Part shown: piece by piece, positions 33,938-41,958 of the stretch
How positions within the stretch are numbered: position 1 is the stretch's first letter
Layout: each line of letters opens with the position of its first letter
NCBI RefSeq assembly: GCF_000155955.1
Contig: NZ_GG697142.2
Coordinates: 671,325 to 735,324, forward strand
Length of the DNA stretch: 64,000 bases
Direction: 5' to 3'
Source: Mitsuokella multacida DSM 20544
GTDB taxonomy: Bacteria; Bacillota; Negativicutes; Selenomonadales; Selenomonadaceae
The notes under the pieces: model-generated
Seen by the model: the letters and a program-made list of their open reading frames with translations, nothing else
What the model was told of the DNA's origin: nothing
Database searches by the model: none
Position numbers and translations under genes: made by a program

Positions 33938-35038
33938 ATGACAAAAAAGAAAGTAGTCGTCGCGATGAGCGGCGGCGTGGACAGCTCTCTTACGGCGGCA
34001 CTGCTCAAGGAGCAGGGCTATGAGGCCATCGGTGTGACGATGCGCCTGTCGGAGGAGAGCCGTGATTTTGACGAGAACGACCGCGGCTGCTGCAGCCTCA
34101 GCAGTGTCGACGATGCGCGCCGCGTGGCGGAGATCATCGGCATCCCGCATTACACCATGAACTTCAAGGAGATGTTCCAGGAAAAAGTCATCGACTACTT
34201 CCTCGCGGACTACGCGAAAGGCTGGACGCCGAATCCCTGCATCGCCTGCAACCGCTACGTCAAGTTCGAGGGGCTCCTGCAGAAGGCCATGGAACTCGGC
34301 GCGGATTACGTCGCGACGGGCCACTATGCGCGCATCGCGCAGGACGAGTCGGGCCGCTATGTGCTCAAGAAGGGCATCGACACCCACAAGGACCAGTCGT
34401 ATGCGCTCTACCACCTCAACCAGCAGTCGCTCGCGCACTTCCTGATGCCGCTCGGCGACTACACGAAGGTGGAGACGCGCGAGATGGCGGAGCGCTACAA
34501 GCTGCCCGTCGCCCACAAGCCGGACAGCCAGGAGATCTGCTTCGTGCCGCACGATGACTACAAGGCCTACCTGCGCGCGAAGAATCCCTCCTGCCTGCAT
34601 CCAGGCGATATCGTCGACAAGGAGGGCCATGTGCTCGGCCATCACGAGGGCGTGCCGCTCTACACGATCGGCCAGCGCAAAGGCCTCGGCATCGCGCATC
34701 CGGAGCCGCTCTACGTCGTGGACCTCGACATGGCACATAACCGCGTCGTCGTCGGCGGGGCCGGAGATGTCTTCTCGGACGGCCTTATCGCGGGCGACCT
34801 CAACTGGATTGCCATCGATGCACTCGAGGCGCCCATCGAGGTCACGGCAAAGGTTCGCTACGGCCGCCGTGAGGGCCGCGCGCATGTCGAGCCGCTCGCG
34901 GGCGGCAAGGTCCGCGTGCATTTTGCGGAGCCGCAGCGCGCGGTGACGCCGGGCCAGTCGGTCGTCTTCTACGCGGGCGACACGGTCGTCGGCGGCGGCA
35001 TCATCGAGAAAGCGATTCGGAAGGAGGCGGCGGAATGA
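33938..35038 (+). CDS. mnmA: tRNA-specific 2-thiouridylase MnmA
   Basis: A 366-residue enzyme that thiolates U34 of Lys, Glu and Gln tRNAs. The PP-loop AMSGGVDSSLTAALL is at residues 9-23. The catalytic Cys pair lies in NPCIACNRYVKFEGLL and SQEICFVPHDDY. MDI segments for tRNA binding follow, with a C-terminal beta-barrel (KVRYGRREGRAHV). Full length. It overlaps the NYN-domain gene by ATGA. Confidence 0.96.
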   Translation: MTKKKVVVAMSGGVDSSLTAALLKEQGYEAIGVTMRLSEESRDFDENDRGCCSLSSVDDARRVAEIIGIPHYTMNFKEMFQEKVIDYFLADYAKGWTPNPCIACNRYVKFEGLLQKAMELGADYVATGHYARIAQDESGRYVLKKGIDTHKDQSYALYHLNQQSLAHFLMPLGDYTKVETREMAERYKLPVAHKPDSQEICFVPHDDYKAYLRAKNPSCLHPGDIVDKEGHVLGHHEGVPLYTIGQRKGLGIAHPEPLYVVDLDMAHNRVVVGGAGDVFSDGLIAGDLNWIAIDALEAPIEVTAKVRYGRREGRAHVEPLAGGKVRVHFAEPQRAVTPGQSVVFYAGDTVVGGGIIEKAIRKEAAE

Positions 35039-36045
35039 CACTCGAATCCAGCAATACGACAGTCGGCATCCTCTACGACATCGAGAACGCGCCGTTTGAG
35101 ATGCTCAACTACACGCTCGGCAAGGCACGGCGCTTCCAGCCGTGCCGCACGATCGTGATCTCGGACTGGGAGGAGCGCCCGGAGCAGAAGCGCTGGGAGA
35201 AGCTCCTGCGCCGCCCGGGCTTCACGTTCCGCCAGATCAGCAGGACCTTCCTCGGCAAGAACTCCCTGGACTCGGCCCTCTACGATTCGGCGAAACTGCT
35301 CTACGAGGAGGGCGTGCGCCGCTACTTCATCATCACGACGGATTCGGACTTCGTGCGCATCGCGCAGATGCTCAACTCGAAGGAGAAGTCCTATATCATC
35401 GGCGTCGGCACGAAGCAGGCGAGTGAGACCCTGCGCAATGCCTACGATGAATTCATCGTTTACCCAGCGGAGGAGAAAGAGACCGTGAGAAAGAAACACA
35501 CGCGCAAGAATGCAGAGACGGCCGAGAAGGCCGAAGAAGCGCTCGAGAAGGCCGAGCCGAAAGCGAATAAGAAAGCCGAGCCGAAGAAAGACGTGAAGTC
35601 CAAGAAGGCCAAGGCAAATAAAGCCGAAAAGAATGAGAAGGAGAAGCCGGTGAAGGCCGAGAAGCAGGAAAAGGCGGCCAAAGCCACGAAAGCTGCGAAG
35701 ACCGCGAAAGCCGCGAAGACGGTAAAGGCGGCCAAGACAGCGAACGACGAGCAGGCTGCGGCAAACGCGGCGGCCAAGAATGCCAAGAGCAAAGCTGCAC
35801 CGCAGGCTGCTGCGGCAGAGAAGCCCGAGCAGGCATCCCATGTCAATCCTGCAGCTGCGGCACCGTCGGCAGCTCCTGCCGCCAAGTCGGAGCACAAGGC
35901 AAAGGCGGCCGCGCTGCCAGAGGGCACGTTTGCCGTGCGCCTGCCGAAGACCTTGCGCAAGCAGCTCGAGGCGCGCATGCAGGAAGAAGAAGTCACGATG
36001 GATGAGCTGATCACGTATCTCCTGATGCGCGGTCTCTCCCACTGA
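35035..36045 (+). CDS. NYN-domain (PIN-like) protein with Lys/Ala-rich linker and C-terminal ribbon-helix-helix-like domain
   Basis: A 336-residue three-part protein. The NYN domain (about 1-140) has acidic residues typical of PIN/NYN RNases (LYDIENAPFEML, DSALYDSAKLLYEEG, FIITTDSDFVRIAQML). A linker of about 140 residues is almost entirely Lys, Ala, Glu and Pro with repeated AKAAKTAKA-type units, like histone H1 tails. The last 45 residues (FAVRLPKTLRKQLEARMQEE) look like a ribbon-helix-helix or HicB-type DNA-binding domain. It overlaps mnmA by 4 bp, suggesting a role near tRNA or RNA metabolism. That function is inferred. Confidence 0.8.
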   Translation: MTLESSNTTVGILYDIENAPFEMLNYTLGKARRFQPCRTIVISDWEERPEQKRWEKLLRRPGFTFRQISRTFLGKNSLDSALYDSAKLLYEEGVRRYFIITTDSDFVRIAQMLNSKEKSYIIGVGTKQASETLRNAYDEFIVYPAEEKETVRKKHTRKNAETAEKAEEALEKAEPKANKKAEPKKDVKSKKAKANKAEKNEKEKPVKAEKQEKAAKATKAAKTAKAAKTVKAAKTANDEQAAANAAAKNAKSKAAPQAAAAEKPEQASHVNPAAAAPSAAPAAKSEHKAKAAALPEGTFAVRLPKTLRKQLEARMQEEEVTMDELITYLLMRGLSH

Positions 36046-36093
36046 CCGATGATGCTTGACTGATTGGATGATTGATGGAAAGGATATATACAA

Positions 36094-36540
36094 ATGAAAC
36101 GAGAAGAACTAGTCCTGTTCTACCAATTCCGCGATGACGAGAAGCTCGCCCTGGCGCAGAAGACGCTGCACCGCCTCGGCATCCACACGAAGGTGCTGCC
36201 AGAGGAGGCATGGCGCGAGAAAATCGGCTACCTGCTGGGCCTCAAGGGCTTCCGCGCGGCGAATCCCGAGGACTATGAGGACGACCCGTTCGTCTTCCCG
36301 CACGAGGTCATGGTCCTGCAGCACATCCGCAACAAGCGCCTCGACGCCGTGCTCAAGGCGCTCAAGGACGCGGGCGTGCCGCCTGTCCACTACAAGTCGG
36401 TCGTCACGCCGTTCAACACGCTCTGGACGCTGCGCCGCCTCTGCGAGACGATGCAGAAGGAGCACGCCGCGATGATCGAGATGGAAGAGGCAAAAGAGAA
36501 GAAGGACAAGAAGAACGAGGCTTCAGAAGGCAATGAGTGA
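36094..36540 (+). CDS. DUF3783-type protein
   Basis: A 148-residue protein with an N-terminal alpha/beta region (LVLFYQFRDDEKLALAQKTLHRLGI). The conserved core is FVFPHEVMVLQHIRNKRLDAVLKALKDAGVPPVHYKSVVTPFN, matching DUF3783, which occurs with NYN or PIN-type proteins in Negativicutes and Clostridia. The tail is highly charged (Lys/Glu). It overlaps the next gene by 8 bp. Function unknown. Confidence 0.7.
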   Translation: MKREELVLFYQFRDDEKLALAQKTLHRLGIHTKVLPEEAWREKIGYLLGLKGFRAANPEDYEDDPFVFPHEVMVLQHIRNKRLDAVLKALKDAGVPPVHYKSVVTPFNTLWTLRRLCETMQKEHAAMIEMEEAKEKKDKKNEASEGNE

Positions 36541-37495
36541 CGAAACGCGCACAGAAGCAACAGAAGCAATTCCAGCACAGGCAGATGCCGCAAAAGAGGC
36601 AAAAGTTGCAGATGCTGCAAGCGATGCGAAGGCGATAAAAGGCAAAACGGACGCGCAGGCTGCTCTCGATGAGACGGCGCGCCTCGACAACACGCAGGAG
36701 CTGCCGCCGCTGCCGGACGACCTGCAGGGAAAGCCTGAGGCGCCGATAAAGCAGCCCTTCCCGCAGGCAGGAGATGAGGCGCCCATAAGCGATGTGCGCG
36801 AGCTGACGCCGGACAAGGCCCTGCAACAGCGGGCCAAGCAGCAGGCAGAGGCGCGCAAGAAGCAGCAGAGCTGGTTCCTGCGCCACAAGAAGGCCTTGCT
36901 CCTAGGTGCCGGCTTCCTTATCGCCGTCTTCATCGGCTTTGCGCTGGCGGGCTACCGCCAGGACCAGGCGGACCTGCAGAACAACGAGCGCCAGCATCAG
37001 GAACAGCAGATGCAGGAGCGCGCTCAGAAGCTTGACGCACAGGAGAGCGACCTGCAGAAGCAGCGCCGGGACCTCGAGGCCAAGAAGAAGGCACTCGAGG
37101 AGCAGCAGCGCGACCTCGAGCGCCAGCAGGGCCGCATCGAGGGGCGCAGCCAGGCCATGCAGGAGAGCGTCGATGGTGAGTCGGGCTTCCAGAAGATCCT
37201 CGACAAGGTGACGGGCCAGGCGGAGAAGAAGCAGCAGGCCGCCGAGGCGAATCGCCAGCAGGGCGCTGACGCCGCCGCATCGGCCGCCAGCGTGCAGCAG
37301 TCCATCAACGATGCCCAGTCGATGCTCGACGATGTCCAGCAGAAGCTCGACGATGTGCAGGCCATGAAGAATGAGGCCGGCAAGGTCAAGGACAAGGCGG
37401 CGAGTACGTACGAAGAGAACAAAGACACGATCGACACCGTGCTCTCCTATGCCAAGGAGGGCGCCACGATGCTCGGCAACCTGCTGTTCCAATGA
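36533..37495 (+). CDS. Single-pass membrane protein with long coiled coil (unknown function)
   Basis: A 320-residue protein. The first 115 residues are polar and acidic. A basic patch (RKKQQSWFLRHKK) precedes one transmembrane helix at about 123-142 (LLLGAGFLIAVFIGFALAGY). A Gln/Glu/Arg-rich coiled coil spans about 145-215, and further helical segments contain DAQSMLDDVQQKLDDVQAM repeats. Positive-inside charges suggest a cytoplasmic N-terminus and an external coiled coil. It is translationally coupled to the upstream gene. No family was recognised. Confidence 0.65.
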   Translation: MSDETRTEATEAIPAQADAAKEAKVADAASDAKAIKGKTDAQAALDETARLDNTQELPPLPDDLQGKPEAPIKQPFPQAGDEAPISDVRELTPDKALQQRAKQQAEARKKQQSWFLRHKKALLLGAGFLIAVFIGFALAGYRQDQADLQNNERQHQEQQMQERAQKLDAQESDLQKQRRDLEAKKKALEEQQRDLERQQGRIEGRSQAMQESVDGESGFQKILDKVTGQAEKKQQAAEANRQQGADAAASAASVQQSINDAQSMLDDVQQKLDDVQAMKNEAGKVKDKAASTYEENKDTIDTVLSYAKEGATMLGNLLFQ

Positions 37496-37560
37496 CAGGC
37501 GACAGGCTGACCGACATGCGATGCAGTGCTATAGATATAAGGGGAAAGGTGAAGTAGAAG

Positions 37561-38517
37561 ATGAAGTTCTGGAAACAATTGTGCTGCCTCGGTCTGGCAG
37601 CCGTCGCCATGCTCTCGGTCGCGGGCTGCGGAGGCAGCTCCCCGGAGAGCTCGAGCTCGGGCAAGATGCAGAAACTCTCCATCGGCCTGATGCCGGATAC
37701 CGACTCCCTGCCGTTCCTGATTGCAGAGGAGAAGGGCTATTTCGCGGATGAAGGGCTCGAGGTCGACCTCAAGCAGTTCAAGAGCGCGATGGATCGCGAC
37801 TCGGCGCTGCAGAGCGGCAACCTCGACGGTGCGGTCTCCGATATGCTCGCCGCAGCTTTTGCGAAGGATGGCGGCTTTGATGTCAAGGTCACCTCGGCGA
37901 CAGACGGCAGTTACAAGCTTGTCGCGGGCAAGACGGAAGGTGCTGTGGACGTCAAGGGCCTGCAGGGCAAGGACGTCAGCGTCTCGCGCAACACGATCAT
38001 CGAGTACGTGACGGATGAGATCCTTGCGAAGGACGGCCTCAAGGGTGAGGACATCAACAAGGTCATCATCCCGCAGATCCCGACGCGCCTCGAGATGCTG
38101 CAGAACGGCAAGCTCGCTGCGGCGACGCTGCCGGAGCCGATGGCCAGCATCGCCATCCACAACGGTGCGCACCTCGTCAAGAGTTCCGATGACCTCGGCA
38201 TCAATCCGGGCATCATCCTCTTCACGGACAAGGCCGCCAAGGACAAGCAGAAAGAGATCCAGGCGATGTACCGCGCCTACAACCGTGCCGTCGACTACCT
38301 CAACACGGCACCGCGCGAGGACTACATCGACTTTGTTATCGAGAAGGCCGGCTTCCCCGCAGCAGCCAAGGAGGCTCTGAAGCTGCCGACCTACCACAAG
38401 GCAGCCCTGCCGAAGGAGCAGGATGTGACGGATTGCATCAAGTGGCTCAATGCCAAAGATCTGGTAAAGGAGACGTACGGGTATGATGACCTCGTCATCA
38501 ATCTGCTCGGCGAATGA
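37561..38517 (+). CDS. ABC transporter substrate-binding lipoprotein (SsuA/ThiY-like NMT1 family)
   Basis: A 318-residue periplasmic binding protein. The lipobox is SVAGCGG with lipid-attached Cys about residue 23. The domain SIGLMPDTDSLPFLIAEEKGYFADEGLEVDL is typical of NMT1/SsuA-type binders for thiamine precursors, sulfonates or nitrate. AAAGGTGA precedes ATG 37561. The ATPase and permease genes follow at once, forming a three-gene importer. The ligand cannot be fixed from sequence. Confidence 0.88.
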   Translation: MKFWKQLCCLGLAAVAMLSVAGCGGSSPESSSSGKMQKLSIGLMPDTDSLPFLIAEEKGYFADEGLEVDLKQFKSAMDRDSALQSGNLDGAVSDMLAAAFAKDGGFDVKVTSATDGSYKLVAGKTEGAVDVKGLQGKDVSVSRNTIIEYVTDEILAKDGLKGEDINKVIIPQIPTRLEMLQNGKLAAATLPEPMASIAIHNGAHLVKSSDDLGINPGIILFTDKAAKDKQKEIQAMYRAYNRAVDYLNTAPREDYIDFVIEKAGFPAAAKEALKLPTYHKAALPKEQDVTDCIKWLNAKDLVKETYGYDDLVINLLGE

Positions 38518-38524
38518 ATTGAAG

Positions 38525-39346
38525 ATGGATACTGACATGATGGACACGATAGCCTTCCAGCACCTGACGGTCCGCTATAGGGCCGCAGGCCGCGCCGATG
38601 CAGCTGCCGTCGCCGATGTCAGCCTGACCGTTCCGCGAGGAACGGTTTGTGCTATCATCGGCCCTTCCGGCTGCGGCAAGTCGACGCTCTTAAAAGCGGT
38701 GGCAGGCCTCGTGCAGCCAACCAGCGGCTGCGTGACGATCGCGGGGGAGAAGGCTGACCCGAAGAAATCGTGCATCGGCTTCATGCCGCAGAACTACGGC
38801 TTGCTGCCGTGGCAGACGGTGCGCGAGAACATCGTACTCGGCTGCCGCATCCGCCACACCTGGCATAAGGGCAGGGCCGAGGATGAGGCAAGGCTGCTGC
38901 ACTTCATGGAGGCCCTGCACATCCGAGGCCTCGCAGACCGCTACCCGCATGAATTAAGCGGCGGCCAGCAGCAGCGCGTGAGCCTCGCGCGCGCCTTCCT
39001 GCTGCAGCCGGACATCCTGCTGATGGACGAGCCGTTCTCGGCGCTCGACGCCATCACGCGCGAGGAGATGCAGGACGTCTTCCTCGGGCTCTGGCACGAG
39101 CAGCACACGACGACGCTGCTCGTCACGCACTACGTCGAGGAGGCGCTCTATCTCGGCCAGAAGATCGTGCTGATGGCCGCTAATCCTGGCCGCATCGCGC
39201 GCGTCTTCGACAACCCGCTCAGCGGCTCCCGCGAGCAGCGCAGCAGCCAGGCGTTCTTCGAGATGAGCCGTACACTGCGCGAGGAGATACGGACCTTGCG
39301 CATGCAAGATGAAACCGATGAGCAAAGAGAGGAGGAGAGGCGATGA
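38525..39346 (+). CDS. ABC importer ATP-binding protein (SsuB/TauB-like)
   Basis: A 273-residue ATPase. Walker A is GPSGCGKSTLLKAVAG, the Q-loop is FMPQNYGLLPW, the signature is LSGGQQQRVSLARAFLL, Walker B is ILLMDEPFSALD and the H-loop is VTHYVEEAL. ATG 38525 is the first plausible start after the binding-protein stop, though its ribosome site is weak; ATG 38537 or 38540 are alternatives. It overlaps the permease gene by ATGA. Confidence 0.88.
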   Translation: MDTDMMDTIAFQHLTVRYRAAGRADAAAVADVSLTVPRGTVCAIIGPSGCGKSTLLKAVAGLVQPTSGCVTIAGEKADPKKSCIGFMPQNYGLLPWQTVRENIVLGCRIRHTWHKGRAEDEARLLHFMEALHIRGLADRYPHELSGGQQQRVSLARAFLLQPDILLMDEPFSALDAITREEMQDVFLGLWHEQHTTTLLVTHYVEEALYLGQKIVLMAANPGRIARVFDNPLSGSREQRSSQAFFEMSRTLREEIRTLRMQDETDEQREEERR

Positions 39347-40092
39347 AGGGCATCCAACACACGCTGCTCTCTTACGCAGCCGCCGCCGTCTTCCTGCTCG
39401 CGCTCTGGTGGGCCATCGCGCTGCTGCTCGCGCTGCCCATCGTGCCGACGCCCGACAAGGTGCTCGTGCGGCTCGCACACATCTTCTCGCGCGACATCTT
39501 CGCACATGCAGCATGGAGCCTCTGGCGCATCGCGGCGGGACTCGGCCTGGCCGTCTGCGTCGGCTATCCGCTTGGCGTCCTCATGGGCTACTTCCGGCGG
39601 GCCGATCGCTATCTCTCGCCTGTCGTCTACCTGACGTACCCCATCCCGAAGATCGCACTCCTGCCGATCCTCATGCTGCTCGCCGGCGTCGGCGAGCTCT
39701 CGAAGATCCTCATGATCTTCCTGATCATCGTCTTCCAGGTCATCGTGGCCGTGCGCGACGCCATCCGCACGCTGCCGGAGGAGCGGTATGCGCCGCTCTA
39801 TTCGCTCGGCGCGTCGTTTGCGCAGGTCTTCCGCTTTGTCATCCTGCCCGCATCCTTGCCGAAATTCATCACAGCCGTGCGCGTCGCGATGGCGACGGCC
39901 GTATCCGTGCTGTTCTTCACTGAGACGTTCGGCACGCAGTACGGCATGGGCTACTACATCATGGACGCCTGGCTGCGCGTCAACTACCTCGAGATGTATG
40001 CGGGCATCCTCGTCCTCAGCGCCATGGGCCTCCTGCTCTTCGGCCTCATCGACGTCTTTGAGCGCGCGGCCTGTCGCTGGCAGCGGAAGTGA
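39343..40092 (+). CDS. ABC importer permease (SsuC/TauC-like)
   Basis: A 249-residue inner-membrane subunit with about six helices. The cytoplasmic coupling motif is RTLPEERYAPLYSLGASFAQVFRFVILPASLPKFITAVR (EAA loop). It is the last transport gene of the importer, with the metalloprotease-like gene starting 10 bp after its stop. Confidence 0.88.
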   Translation: MKGIQHTLLSYAAAAVFLLALWWAIALLLALPIVPTPDKVLVRLAHIFSRDIFAHAAWSLWRIAAGLGLAVCVGYPLGVLMGYFRRADRYLSPVVYLTYPIPKIALLPILMLLAGVGELSKILMIFLIIVFQVIVAVRDAIRTLPEERYAPLYSLGASFAQVFRFVILPASLPKFITAVRVAMATAVSVLFFTETFGTQYGMGYYIMDAWLRVNYLEMYAGILVLSAMGLLLFGLIDVFERAACRWQRK

Positions 40093-40102
40093 GGCGACGA
40101 CC

Positions 40103-41776
40103 GTGAAGAAACTCTTTGCCCTCGTGCTTCTTGCCCTGCTTTTGGGCGCGGGCTGGGCGGGCTACCATGCGCCAGACCTTCTGCCGCAGGCCCAGCGGCT
40201 CGCCGACGACCTCCTGAGCCATTTCGAGCACGACGACGGCGCCATCCACGTCGAGGGCAGTGGTGCGGCGCTCGCCGATGTCCAGAAGGCCGCCGCGGCT
40301 TTCGATGGCCTGACGCAGGAAAAGCTCGGCGTCACACGCCGCCACTCCGTCCGCGTCTACGTGGCCGCCTCCGATGCGGACTACCGCCGCATCCTGCGGG
40401 AGGAATTCTCGCTCTCCGACGAGGAGGCCGGGCAGGTGGCCGCCATCTCGGGCGGCTGGTCGGGCGGCAGCCTGCACGTCACGGCTGTCAACGCGAAGGC
40501 CGGCGTCATGGACAGCCACAGCGACCGCTATGCGACGACGGCGCACGAGCTCTTCCACCAGCTCCAGTACGAGATGAGCCACGGGCGCGATACCGACAAG
40601 ACGGCGCTGTTCTGGCTCGAGGAAGGCTCTGCCGACTACGTCGGCGCCATGATGGCCGAGAAGCTCGGCGCCCGCACGCTCGCGCGCTGGCAGCAGGGCG
40701 TGCTCGACGATCTCTTGGGCGCGCCGCATCCGGCAAGGCCCGACCAGCTCATCCACCTCGAGTTCGAGGAGCGCAAGGCCATCATGGCCAAAGAGTACCA
40801 CGCCTACGCCATGGCCGACATGATGACCGTGCAGCTGCTCGAGCGTTTCCCCAAGGCGCAGCGCGGCCAGAAGCTCGCCGCTTACTTTGAGGCGCTCGGC
40901 GAAGGGATGACAGGGGAGGAGGCCTTTGCGCAAACCTTTGGCCTGACGCTCGACGACTTCCTGCAGGAGTTCGCCTCGTGGTGGCAGAAGCAGAAGAGTC
41001 AGCCAGCCAGCATCCAGATCGATGCGCGCGAGGGCATCACCGAGGGGCAGGCCGACTTCTACGCCGCGCAGGCCAGCGCCGTCCAGCAGCTGCTCGCGCG
41101 CCGCTTCGGCCAGACCTTGCACGGCAGCTACACGCTCGTGCTCGCGAATGGCAAGGACGACCTCGCGCGGGCCGTCAGCGACTACTCCGACATGACGCCC
41201 GCCGAGGCGAAGAAGACGGTCGGCGAGAGCCTCTGGCTCGAGAACGGCAGCACGCTCTTCCTCGACACGGCGGCACTCGACTCCGAGCGCCAGCAGATCT
41301 TCAGCATGGGCGTCATGCTCACGCGCGTCATGGAAGCGCAGGCCATGGGCGGCACCGAGAAGGAAGTCGCCTGGCTCGCGCGCGGTGCAGCCTACCTTAT
41401 CGGCACCCTGCGCCTCGAAGAAGAGGGCCTCGGCAGCCTCGCCGACTACCGCCGCACCTGGTACAGCGTGCTGCAGGAGAAGGGCAGCTTCCCCGATGCC
41501 GCCAGCCTGACCACGCCGCAGGCCTACGAGCAGGCCTGCGCTTCCTTCGGCGATGAATCGTGCTCGATCGTCGCCGAGCTCGCCGCCGACGACCTCTTCG
41601 CGCGCCGCGGCTGGGGCAGTTTCACCAAGTGGATGCGCGCCGCAAACCTCGCCGACGGCGATGGCGAGAAGGCCTTCCAGAGCGTCTACGGGACGAGCCC
41701 CAACGCCTATGCTTCCTCAGCGTCCGCGCGCCTGCTGCGTGAGATGAACAGCGAAAGCAGCATGTATACACGATGA
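40103..41776 (+). CDS. Exported gluzincin-like metalloprotease homologue with a duplicated, degenerate second domain
   Basis: A 557-residue protein with an N-terminal signal or anchor helix (KKLFALVLLALLLGAGWAGY). The first half has HExxH in TTAHELFHQLQYE and the downstream third ligand in FWLEEGSADYVGA, as in peptidase MA-type gluzincins. The second half (about 300-557) repeats the layout (VAWLARGAAYLIGTLRLEE) but lacks HExxH and the Glu. GTG 40103 follows GAGG at 8 bp. It is likely co-transcribed with the importer. Substrate unknown. Confidence 0.7.
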   Translation: MKKLFALVLLALLLGAGWAGYHAPDLLPQAQRLADDLLSHFEHDDGAIHVEGSGAALADVQKAAAAFDGLTQEKLGVTRRHSVRVYVAASDADYRRILREEFSLSDEEAGQVAAISGGWSGGSLHVTAVNAKAGVMDSHSDRYATTAHELFHQLQYEMSHGRDTDKTALFWLEEGSADYVGAMMAEKLGARTLARWQQGVLDDLLGAPHPARPDQLIHLEFEERKAIMAKEYHAYAMADMMTVQLLERFPKAQRGQKLAAYFEALGEGMTGEEAFAQTFGLTLDDFLQEFASWWQKQKSQPASIQIDAREGITEGQADFYAAQASAVQQLLARRFGQTLHGSYTLVLANGKDDLARAVSDYSDMTPAEAKKTVGESLWLENGSTLFLDTAALDSERQQIFSMGVMLTRVMEAQAMGGTEKEVAWLARGAAYLIGTLRLEEEGLGSLADYRRTWYSVLQEKGSFPDAASLTTPQAYEQACASFGDESCSIVAELAADDLFARRGWGSFTKWMRAANLADGDGEKAFQSVYGTSPNAYASSASARLLREMNSESSMYTR

Positions 41777-41781
41777 GCCCC

Positions 41782-41810
41782 TTTACAAATGAAAAAGACT
41801 ATGATAACAT
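41782..41810 (+). promoter_or_regulatory. Predicted glutamine synthetase promoter
   Basis: TTTACA (41782-41787), 17 bp, TAACAT (41805-41810) with extended -10 TGA. Confidence 0.6.
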
Positions 41811-41815
41811 AAGAG

Positions 41816-41935
41816 TCGTTCAAGCGAGTGCGCTTGTACGAGACGAATAGTCATATGGCAATGGCGCCATGCAGAGGTGATACTTCCGATTCGTATGATC
41901 CGGATGTTTTTTCTGCGTGGCTTTTTTGTTGCTCA
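41816..41935 (+). promoter_or_regulatory. Structured 5' leader of the glutamine synthetase gene
   Basis: A strong hairpin (TCGT-CAAGCG paired with CGCTTG-ACGA, 41816-41842) is followed by a long-range pairing ACGAAT/ATTCGT that encloses a TGGCGCCA-centred stem. A T6 run then occurs near 41908, before the ribosome site. This could be a riboswitch, attenuator or protein-binding leader; no known class was recognised. Confidence 0.45.
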
Positions 41936-41958
41936 ATTTTTAAAAGGGTGGTATAAAC

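Noticed and set aside
41816-41935. Glutamine riboswitch (glnA or downstream-peptide type) before glutamine synthetase
   Set aside because: A CGTTCA-like start is present, but the GGACGGAAGTAGG-type core is not, so the leader is reported only as unidentified.
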